This document shows positions 10,263 through 17,518 of a stretch of DNA of 32,533 nucleotides, in pieces. Both the position numbers and the translations under genes were made by a program. The notes under the pieces were generated by a model that saw only the letters and a list, made by a program, of their open reading frames with translations, did no database searches and was not told the DNA's origin. Positions within the stretch are counted from its first letter, which is position 1. Each line of letters opens with the position of its first letter. The DNA comes from Alphaproteobacteria bacterium (GTDB lineage Bacteria; Pseudomonadota; Alphaproteobacteria; Caulobacterales; Caulobacteraceae): positions 1 to 32,533 of the forward strand of contig JAHINZ010000054.1 of NCBI GenBank assembly GCA_018895795.1, written 5' to 3'.

Positions 10263-10281
10263 ATTAAACTTTTAGTTTAAT
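10263..10281. promoter_or_regulatory. Perfect inverted repeat, operator-like, upstream of the esterase
   Basis: ATTAAACT-TTT-AGTTTAAT, 8-bp arms, AT-rich in a GC-rich genome. Confidence 0.5.
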
Positions 10282-10296
10282 TCAAGTCGCGGAACA

Positions 10297-10428
10297 CCCC
10301 CTCCGCCACACCGCGTATTCGCGGCGCGCCACCTCCCCCGCTTCGCATGGGAGGAGGAAGCGCTCCTTCTCCTCACCCGTACAACGGGGGAGGTGGCGCG
10401 GTGTCGATAGACGCCGTGACGGAGGGGG
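10297..10428. repeat. Intergenic nested palindrome between esterase and GntR gene
   Basis: CCCCCTCCG (10297-10305) / CGGAGGGGG (10420-10428) outside; CGCGCCACCTCCCCCG (10325-10340) / CGGGGGAGGTGGCGCG (10385-10400) inside. Confidence 0.85.
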
Positions 10429-10450
10429 CGTCCGGCGGGTCAGGAAACCC

Positions 10451-11200
10451 CTAGATCGCCACGCGCTTGGCGATCGCGCTGCGGCGGGCGCTGGTTTCCT
10501 GCTTGGCCTTCTGGACCGCCTCGGTCTCGGTGGCGCTGAGCAGGTGCTCGATCACCCGCTCCAGATGGTCGCGCATGGCCTGGCGGGCGGCGGCGGGGTC
10601 GCGGGCCTTCAGGGCCTCATAGACCCGGCGATGTTCGTGGATGCGCGGCTCCAGCCCCATGCCGCGGGCCCGGGCCAGGATGTTGCGGGCCAGGGGCGAG
10701 CGGTTGCGCCAGTCCCACAGGTTCTCGATCGTGGCGATGATCGCGCCGTTGCCGGTGGCGCGGGCGATGATCATGTGGAATTCGCGGTCGGCGTCCTCGC
10801 CGGCGATCTCGTCTTCCTCGTGCATCCGCACCATCAGGGCTTCCAGCTGGGCCAGCTGGGCGTCGTCGATGCTGGTGGCGGCCAGGGCGGCGGCCTCGCC
10901 CTCGAACAGGCGGCGGGCCTCGATCAGCTCGAAGGCGCCGATCTCGAAGTCGATCTCGGCGGCGGGCGCTGCGGGGCGGACATCGCCGGTGACATAGATG
11001 CCCAGGCCGTGGCGGGCCTCGATCATGCCCAGCATTTCCAGGGCGATCATCGCCTCGCGCAGGGTGGGGCGCGACACCCCGAACTGCTCGGCCAGTTCGC
11101 GCTCGGTCGGCAAGCGGTCGCCCAGCTTGTACTGCCCGGCCTCGATGGCGTCGGCCACGGTGTCGGCGATACGGCGATAGAGCTTGACGTTATCGGCCAT
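10451..11200 (-). CDS. GntR family transcriptional regulator, FadR subfamily (FCD domain); hexuronate regulator by context
   Basis: N-terminal wHTH (YRRIADTVADAIEAGQYKLGDRLPTERELAEQFGVSRPTLREAMIALEMLGMIE) plus FCD-like helical C-terminus (EARRLFEGEAAALAA..., DREFHMIIARATGN). Adjacent to manD. Confidence 0.9.
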   Translation of the reverse strand: MADNVKLYRRIADTVADAIEAGQYKLGDRLPTERELAEQFGVSRPTLREAMIALEMLGMIEARHGLGIYVTGDVRPAAPAAEIDFEIGAFELIEARRLFEGEAAALAATSIDDAQLAQLEALMVRMHEEDEIAGEDADREFHMIIARATGNGAIIATIENLWDWRNRSPLARNILARARGMGLEPRIHEHRRVYEALKARDPAAARQAMRDHLERVIEHLLSATETEAVQKAKQETSARRSAIAKRVAI

Positions 11201-11322
11201 GGACAGTGTTTCGACTCTCGGGCGGCGGAAAGCCAGTGCGATCGGTTTCGCCTCAACTATCGCGCAGATTCTCGACCTTCGCTCGCCTTTTCACCCGTGA
11301 TCGACCGTTTCGCGCCCGCACA

Positions 11323-12534
11323 TCACCAATCGTGCATCGCGCCGTCCTCGCGGCGGGCGATCGGCAGATAGGCGCGCTTGTAGGGATGGGTGGCCGCCAG
11401 GGCTTCGTCGATGTCGACGCCGAGGCCGGGCGCGTCGCCCGGATACAGCATGCCGTCCGCGAAGGTGTAGCTGTGCGGGAACACCGCGTCGGTCTCGGGC
11501 GTGTGGCGCATATATTCCTGGACGCCGAAATTGGGGATCGACAGGTCCAGCTGCAGGGCCGCCGCCATGCTGACCGGCGACAGGTCGGTGGCCCCGTGGC
11601 AGCCGGTGCGCACATTGTGCAGCTCGGCGAAGCTGGCGATCTTGCGCAGATGGGTCAGGCCGCCGGCATGGACGACCGTGGCGCGGATATAGTCGATCAG
11701 CTGGTCCTGGATCAGGGTCTTGCAGTCCCAGATCGAATTGAACACCTCGCCCACGGCCAGGGGCGTGGTGGTGTGCTGGCGGACCAGACGGAAATTGTCC
11801 TGGTTTTCGGCCGGAGTGCAGTCTTCCATCCAGAACAGGCGGTAGGGCTCCAGATCCTTGCCCAGGCGGCCGGCCTCGATGGGGGTCAGGCGGTGATGGA
11901 CGTCGTGCAGCAGGTGGACGTCCCAGCCCAGGCGCTCGCGGGCGGCCTTGAACAGCTCCGGCGCGCTGCGCAGATATTTCTCGGTCGACCAGATGGTCTC
12001 CTTGGGCAGGTCGCTGTCGGCCGGTTCGTAGAAGAACTTGTCCTTGGAAACCCCGTAGGTCCCCTTGATCCCGGGCACGCCCGACTGCAGGCGGATGGCC
12101 TTGTAGCCCTGGGCGACATAGGCGGCGGCGTTGTCGAGGGTCTCCTCGATGGTCTCGCCGTTGGCGTGGCCATAGACCATCACGCCGGTGCGGCTGGCGC
12201 CGCCCAGCAGCTGATAGACCGGCAGGCCCGCGACCTTGCCCTTGATGTCCCACAGCGCCATGTCGACGGCGGCGATGGCCGACATGGTCACCGGACCGCG
12301 ACGCCAGTAGGCGCCCTTGTACAGGAACTGCCAGATGTCCTCGATCTGGTGGGCCTCGCGGCCGATCAGGCACGGAATGACATGCTCGGTCAGATAGGCC
12401 TCGACCGCCAGCTCGCGGCCGTTCAGCGTGGCGTCGCCGATCCCATAGGTCCCGTCCTCGGTGACGATCTTCAGCGTCACGAAGTTGCGCCCCGGGCAGG
12501 TCACGATGGTCTTGGCGGCGATGATCTTGGACAT
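11323..12534 (-). CDS. manD: D-mannonate dehydratase (enolase superfamily, ManD)
   Basis: [74 protein letters not shown] match the ManD family. Confidence 0.9.
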   Translation of the reverse strand: MSKIIAAKTIVTCPGRNFVTLKIVTEDGTYGIGDATLNGRELAVEAYLTEHVIPCLIGREAHQIEDIWQFLYKGAYWRRGPVTMSAIAAVDMALWDIKGKVAGLPVYQLLGGASRTGVMVYGHANGETIEETLDNAAAYVAQGYKAIRLQSGVPGIKGTYGVSKDKFFYEPADSDLPKETIWSTEKYLRSAPELFKAARERLGWDVHLLHDVHHRLTPIEAGRLGKDLEPYRLFWMEDCTPAENQDNFRLVRQHTTTPLAVGEVFNSIWDCKTLIQDQLIDYIRATVVHAGGLTHLRKIASFAELHNVRTGCHGATDLSPVSMAAALQLDLSIPNFGVQEYMRHTPETDAVFPHSYTFADGMLYPGDAPGLGVDIDEALAATHPYKRAYLPIARREDGAMHDW

Positions 12535-12653
12535 GGGACGCTTTCTGGCCGGGTCGAAGGGGCGACCCGTCGCGACGCGGCCAGCCGGCGCGTCATCGTG
12601 ACGGTTTCCTCCCGATCATCGGTTTAGCGGCGGGCGATGGGTTGTCAACCATG

Positions 12654-12664
12654 AGGTCAGACCA
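12654..12664. promoter_or_regulatory. FadR-type operator-like site AGGTCAGACCA between manD and GH67
   Basis: 10/11 match to TGGTCNGACCA; shares GGTCNGACCANTATG with the site at 17369. Confidence 0.5.
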
Positions 12665-12710
12665 CTATGTGTTCAGTGTCCCGACCTCTTGTGATCGGGC
12701 CCCACAAAAT

Positions 12711-12860
12711 CCGTTCTCCCCGCCGAAAGCCGGGGCCCAGATTCATCCTGAGCGGTGAGCGATGATCCGCCCTAGGCGTCATCAAGATCACCATCGCCCT
12801 GGGTTCGATCTGGCTCCCGGCTTTGGCTTCGCCGCCCTTCGGGTTGCCGGGAAGAGCGGG
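12711..12860. repeat. Palindromic repeat (copy B), same family as copy A
   Basis: CCGTTCTCCCCGCCGAAAGCCGGGGCCCAGAT closely matches the reverse complement of 2893-2924; AGCCGGGGCCCAGATTCATCC identical to 2811-2831. The right boundary is approximate. Confidence 0.75.
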
Positions 12861-12883
12861 AGACAATAGTCCGGGAGTGAACA

Positions 12884-15019
12884 ATGCGTCTGCTGATCGT
12901 GATGGGCCTGCTGGCCAGTCTGGCCTTCGCCCCCGTCGCCCGCGCCGAGGACGGCCATGATCTGTGGCTTCGCTATCGCCCGGTGGAGGCCGGCGCCGGC
13001 TATGGCGTCGCCGCCCTGGCGCCCGTCGCCCCCACCCCGACCCTGACGCTCGCTCGCGCCGAGTTGGCGCGCGGCCTGACGGGCCTGACTGGCGCGCCTC
13101 CGACCGCCGACGCCGGGGCCCGTGACGGCGTCATCCTGATCGGCACGCCGCAGAGCTCGCCGGCCATCGCCAGGCTGGTCCTGCCGCTGAAGGCCGCCGG
13201 CGACGAGGGCTATCTGATCCGCACCGTCAAGATCGACGGCAAGTCCGCCACGGTGATCGCCGCCAACCGCGACATCGGCGTGCTGTACGGCGTCTATCGC
13301 TATCTGGCCCTGATCCAGACCCGCCGGCCGGTCGACAGCCTGGACCTGGTCTCGGCCCCCAAGGTCCGCTTACGGATGCTCAATCACTGGGACAATCTGG
13401 ATCGCACGGTCGAGCGCGGCTATGCGGGCCAGTCGATCTGGGACTGGTGGAAGCTGCCCGGCTACAGCGCCGATCCGCGCTATGTCGACTATGCCCGGGC
13501 CAACGCCTCGATCGGGATCAACGGGACGGTGCTCAACAACGTCAACGCCAAGGCGCTGAGCCTGACCGCGCCCTATATAGCCAAGGCCGCGGCCCTGGCC
13601 GACGTGTTCCGGCCCTATGGCATCAAGGTCTATCTGTCGGCCCGCTTTTCCGCGCCCATCGAGATCGGCGGCCTGAAGACCGCCGATCCGCGCGACCCGG
13701 CCGTGGCGGCGTTCTGGAAGGCCAAGGCCGACGAGATCTACACGGCCATTCCCGACTTCGGCGGCTTCCTGGTGAAGGCCAATTCCGAGGGCCAGCCCGG
13801 CCCGCAGGACTATGGCGCGAGCCATGCCGACGGGGCCAACATGCTGGCCGACGCGCTGGGCCCGCACGGCGGCGTCGTGATCTGGCGCGCCTTCGTCTAT
13901 TCGCACGAGCAGCCCGATGATCGCGCCAAGCAGGGCTACAGCGAGTTCAAGCCGTTCGACGGCCAGTTTCGCGACAATGTGGTGATCCAGGTCAAGAACG
14001 GCGCGATCGACTTCCAGCCGCGCGAGCCGTTCCACCCGCTGTTCGGGGCCATGCCGAAGTCCAACCTCGGCATGGAGTTCCAGATCACCAAGGAATATCT
14101 CGGCTTCGCCACTCACCTGGTCTATCTGGGTCCGCTGTACGAAGAGACGCTGAAGTCCGACACCTACGCTCACGGCCAGGGCTCGACCGTGGCCAGGGTG
14201 ATCGACGGATCGCTGGATGGCCGCAAGCTGACCGCCATGGCCGGCGTGGCCAATATCGGCGCCGACCGCAACTGGAGCGGCTCGCAGTTCGACCAGGCCA
14301 ACTGGTATGTCTTCGGCCGCCTGGCCTGGGATCCCGAGGCCTCCAGCCGCGACATCGCCGCCGACTGGGCCAGGATGACCTTCAGCAACGACCAACGCTT
14401 CGTGACCCCGGTCGTCGACATGATGATGGCCTCGCGCGAGACGGCGGTCGACTACATGACCCCGCTGGGCCTGCACCATCAGATGGGCCGCAGCCACCAC
14501 TACGGTCCGGGTCCCTGGGTCAGCGGCGGCGAGCGCGCCGACTGGACCAGCGTCTATTACGCCAAGGCCGGTCCCGACGGCCTCGGCTTTGACCGCACGG
14601 CGACGGGCAGCAACGCCGTGGCCCAATATGCCCCGCCGGCGGCGGCCTGTTTCGCGGATCTGAAGTGCGTCGACGAGAAGGAGCTGCTGTGGTTCCACCA
14701 CCTGCCCTGGGACTATCGCCTGAAGTCGGGCCAGACCCTGTGGGACGGCCTGGTCACGCACTATTCGCGCGGCGTGGCCGGGGTGGGCGAGATGCAGAAG
14801 ACCTGGGCGGGCCTGACCCCCTATGTCGACGCCGAACGCCACGCCCAGGTCGCCGACTTCCTGACGATCCAGCACCGCGAAGCCCAGTGGTGGCGCGACG
14901 CTTCGGTGGCCTGGTTCCAGAGCTTCGCCAAGCGGCCGCTGCCGGCCGGCGAGGCGGCGCCGCCAGAGTCTCTGCACTATTATGAGAGCCTCAGCTTCCC
15001 CTACGCGCCGGGAATCTGA
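12884..15019 (+). CDS. aguA: Glycoside hydrolase family 67 alpha-glucuronidase, secreted/periplasmic
   Basis: Signal peptide MRLLIVMGLLASLAFAPVARAED; GH67 motifs (RMLNHWDNLDRTVERGYAGQSIWDWW, NGTVLNNVNAKAL, FLVKANSEGQPGPQDYG, WFHHLPWDYRLKSG). Confidence 0.93.
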   Translation: MRLLIVMGLLASLAFAPVARAEDGHDLWLRYRPVEAGAGYGVAALAPVAPTPTLTLARAELARGLTGLTGAPPTADAGARDGVILIGTPQSSPAIARLVLPLKAAGDEGYLIRTVKIDGKSATVIAANRDIGVLYGVYRYLALIQTRRPVDSLDLVSAPKVRLRMLNHWDNLDRTVERGYAGQSIWDWWKLPGYSADPRYVDYARANASIGINGTVLNNVNAKALSLTAPYIAKAAALADVFRPYGIKVYLSARFSAPIEIGGLKTADPRDPAVAAFWKAKADEIYTAIPDFGGFLVKANSEGQPGPQDYGASHADGANMLADALGPHGGVVIWRAFVYSHEQPDDRAKQGYSEFKPFDGQFRDNVVIQVKNGAIDFQPREPFHPLFGAMPKSNLGMEFQITKEYLGFATHLVYLGPLYEETLKSDTYAHGQGSTVARVIDGSLDGRKLTAMAGVANIGADRNWSGSQFDQANWYVFGRLAWDPEASSRDIAADWARMTFSNDQRFVTPVVDMMMASRETAVDYMTPLGLHHQMGRSHHYGPGPWVSGGERADWTSVYYAKAGPDGLGFDRTATGSNAVAQYAPPAAACFADLKCVDEKELLWFHHLPWDYRLKSGQTLWDGLVTHYSRGVAGVGEMQKTWAGLTPYVDAERHAQVADFLTIQHREAQWWRDASVAWFQSFAKRPLPAGEAAPPESLHYYESLSFPYAPGI

Positions 15020-15200
15020 GCGCGCTCGCCGCCTCCCACCGTTCGAGGCTGTCTAACGGTCCGCGTTCAGGGTCCCGCGTCTTGGCGACCTTGGGGCCCG
15101 GATTGATCCGCGGCGTGGGCGGCCAGGGCGGCGCAGATCAGGTCCTAGGGCGCGGCCGGGCCGACGGAAAACACCGGCGCGGTGGCGTATCGAGGCCGAA

Positions 15201-15215
15201 TACCCAAAATGGGTA
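15201..15215. promoter_or_regulatory. Perfect inverted repeat TACCCA-AAA-TGGGTA
   Basis: 15-bp perfect palindrome with 3-nt centre at the left edge of the AT-rich island. Confidence 0.5.
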
Positions 15216-15533
15216 GGAATATTTATCTAAATTTGGCCAGGACTTGGTTATGGATGTGCCCTTTGGGGTCAGAAAAAGTGTGATTTTCCGCACATTGTTA
15301 CAGCTTTGTAAAATATAGATGACACCGCATCATTAGTAATATTGAACGTAGTTATCACTCAAAGACTTTGTATAGAACAATGTTATTTGACCGTGATACA
15401 AATATAAATAAGTAAATATCTCTCAAAATGTCACATTATAACTCTAAAATTTCAATTTTACGCAACTATATATCGAAAATCTCCTCCAGGTTTAAGTCAA
15501 GGCGGGAAGTATCGGTGCGCGCGCATTGTGCCG

Positions 15534-15548
15534 TTAACCTGCCGTTAG
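15534..15548. promoter_or_regulatory. CtrA-like site upstream of the MCP-like gene
   Basis: TTAA-CCTGCCG-TTAG, one mismatch from TTAA-N7-TTAA. Confidence 0.4.
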
Positions 15549-15620
15549 CCATTTTTCACGAGCTTGGGTGAACTAAATGTAACGCAGTAAGATCGAGTAC
15601 GGGTGGGGGCTCGGTTATAG

Positions 15621-17186
15621 ATGTGGTTTCGGGAAAAAGCCCGAGCGAGGCGCGCCGAAAGCCGACGCCTGCGAGAGCTTGAAGGGCTGGCGGCCGCGAT
15701 GGATCGGTCGCAGGCGGTGATCGAATTTCGTCTCAATGGCACGGTCGTCCGGGCGAGCACACCCTTCCTGGGACTGACGGGTTATGCGCCCGCCGAGATC
15801 ATCGGCTGCCCGCACAGCATGTTCTTGTCGGAAGACGAAACGGACAGCGCTGCCTACCGTGATTTCTGGCGCGCCCTGGGGCGGGGCGAGTCGATCAGCC
15901 GCAAGGCGCGCTGGTACGGCAAGGATAGGACCGCCTTCTGGGTGCAGGCCTCCTATGGCCCGATCGTCAGCGGATCGGGAAAGGTCTCCCGCATCGTTCT
16001 GTTCATCACGGACCTGACCGATATCCACGCCGAGCAGAGCCGTCCGCGCAGCCCGACGGCTCGAATCGCCGAGCAGGACGAGGTCATCGCGGTCCTGTCC
16101 GACCAGTTCAAGGCGCTGGCGAAGGGCGACCTGGCCACGCGGATCACGACGCCGTTCGATGCGTCATACGCCCACGTCAAGGACGACTTCAACGCGGCGC
16201 TCGACAGCCTGGGTCAGACGATGAGCGCGATTTCGGCCGCGGCGGGCGGTCTTGGCGCGTCGTCCGATGCGGTGGCCCGCGTGTCGCATGACCTGTCGCG
16301 CCGCACGGGCCGACAGGCGTCGGATCTGGTGGAGGCGCGCACCGCCCTGGCCAAGCTGGCCCTGGCGGCCGCGCGCGGGGTGGAGAGCGCCCGCCAGGCG
16401 TCGGGGATGACCGCCGACACCCGCGCTGACGCCGGCGGCTCGCGCAAGGTGATGCGGGAGACGGTCGGCCTGATGGGCGAGATCGAGCAGAGCTACGCCC
16501 GGATCAGTCAGACCGCGGCGCTGGTCGAAGAGGTCGCCTCGCGAGCCAATGTGCTGGCCCTGATCTCCGGCGTCGAGGCCGGTCGAAACGCCGCCGCCGG
16601 GGGCGGCTTCTCGGTCCTCGCCGAAGAGGTGCGCGGCTTGGCCCAGCGGGCGAGCGACGCCGCCAAGGAGATCCGGGATTCGGTGGCGGCCAACCGGGTC
16701 CAGCTGGCGCGCGGCGTGCGGCTGGTGGGCGATATCGACGTCTCCCTGGGCGGCATGACGACCCGGATCACCCAGATCGACAGTCTGGTCGCCAAGGTGG
16801 CCAAGTCCGCTCAGGAGCAGGCGGCGGGCCTCGAACAGGTCCGGACGGTCATCAATCGGGCGGACACCGTCGCGCAGGACAATGTCGACATGGTCGGCGA
16901 GGCGGCGGTGGTCTCCAGCAAGCTGATCGACGAGGCCGACGGCCTGATCCGGGTGATCAGCCCCTATCGGGCCAATGTGACCTCGCGACCGACCCTGCGG
17001 GTCGAGCCCGCCCAGCCTTGCCGCCATACGCCGGCCAACAACGCCGTGGCGCAAGCCCAGGCCCGGATCGCCGCCTTCGCCCGTCCGAGCCACGCCGCAA
17101 GCCCGCCCGCGCCGGAGCGGGAACGCGAGTGGGAGTGGGAACGGGGTTGGGACGATAAGACTGAACGGTCAGCTTCCGCCATTTGA
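15621..17186 (+). CDS. PAS domain-containing methyl-accepting chemotaxis-like protein, no obvious transmembrane segment
   Basis: PAS N-terminus (FLGLTGYAPAEIIGCPHSMFLSEDE...WYGKDRTAFWVQASYGPI); HAMP-like linker; MCP signalling helices (LVEEVASRANVLALISGVEAGRNAAAGGGFSVLAEEVRGLAQRASDAAKEIRDSV). Confidence 0.85.
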   Translation: MWFREKARARRAESRRLRELEGLAAAMDRSQAVIEFRLNGTVVRASTPFLGLTGYAPAEIIGCPHSMFLSEDETDSAAYRDFWRALGRGESISRKARWYGKDRTAFWVQASYGPIVSGSGKVSRIVLFITDLTDIHAEQSRPRSPTARIAEQDEVIAVLSDQFKALAKGDLATRITTPFDASYAHVKDDFNAALDSLGQTMSAISAAAGGLGASSDAVARVSHDLSRRTGRQASDLVEARTALAKLALAAARGVESARQASGMTADTRADAGGSRKVMRETVGLMGEIEQSYARISQTAALVEEVASRANVLALISGVEAGRNAAAGGGFSVLAEEVRGLAQRASDAAKEIRDSVAANRVQLARGVRLVGDIDVSLGGMTTRITQIDSLVAKVAKSAQEQAAGLEQVRTVINRADTVAQDNVDMVGEAAVVSSKLIDEADGLIRVISPYRANVTSRPTLRVEPAQPCRHTPANNAVAQAQARIAAFARPSHAASPPAPEREREWEWERGWDDKTERSASAI

Positions 17187-17368
17187 CTTCCGCCTTCCGG
17201 TCGATGCGTCCGCCGCGCGGATCCGAGCCGCCTCCCGCCGCCGCCCGTTCTCCCGCCCGCCGGGTTGGTATGACCTCGCCGCCCGGTTCCTCGGCAGGGC
17301 GGCGGCGCCGCGTCGCGCCAAGTCCCCAAAAGCCGGACCGTTACTGCAAAACCTCACTGGCAAAACAT

Positions 17369-17379
17369 TGGTCGGACCA
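17369..17379. promoter_or_regulatory. FadR-type operator-like palindrome TGGTCGGACCA upstream of TonB receptor 1
   Basis: Perfect 5-1-5 palindrome TGGTC-G-GACCA. Confidence 0.55.
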
Positions 17380-17518
17380 GTATGCGATTCCGAGGTATGA
17401 CCACGTTGACTTAAAAGGCCTTACCTCGTAACCGTCGAATCCTGTGACCGCTACCATCTATCGGCGGCGGTCAAACGACGAACGAGCGCGCATAGCGCCG
17501 TCTCACGGGGAGAGAAAC

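Noticed and set aside
12657-12884. 75-aa minus-strand ORF ending in LGPGFRRGERILWG
   Set aside because: Translation of the palindromic repeat; such repeats commonly yield false short ORFs.
17391-17428. CGAGGTA...TACCTCG inverted repeat before TonB1
   Set aside because: 7-bp arms with a 24-nt loop; too weak alone to call a riboswitch or operator.
17183-17431. 82-aa plus ORF before TonB1
   Set aside because: Pro/Arg-rich, overlaps the end of the MCP-like gene and the regulatory region; no family resemblance.
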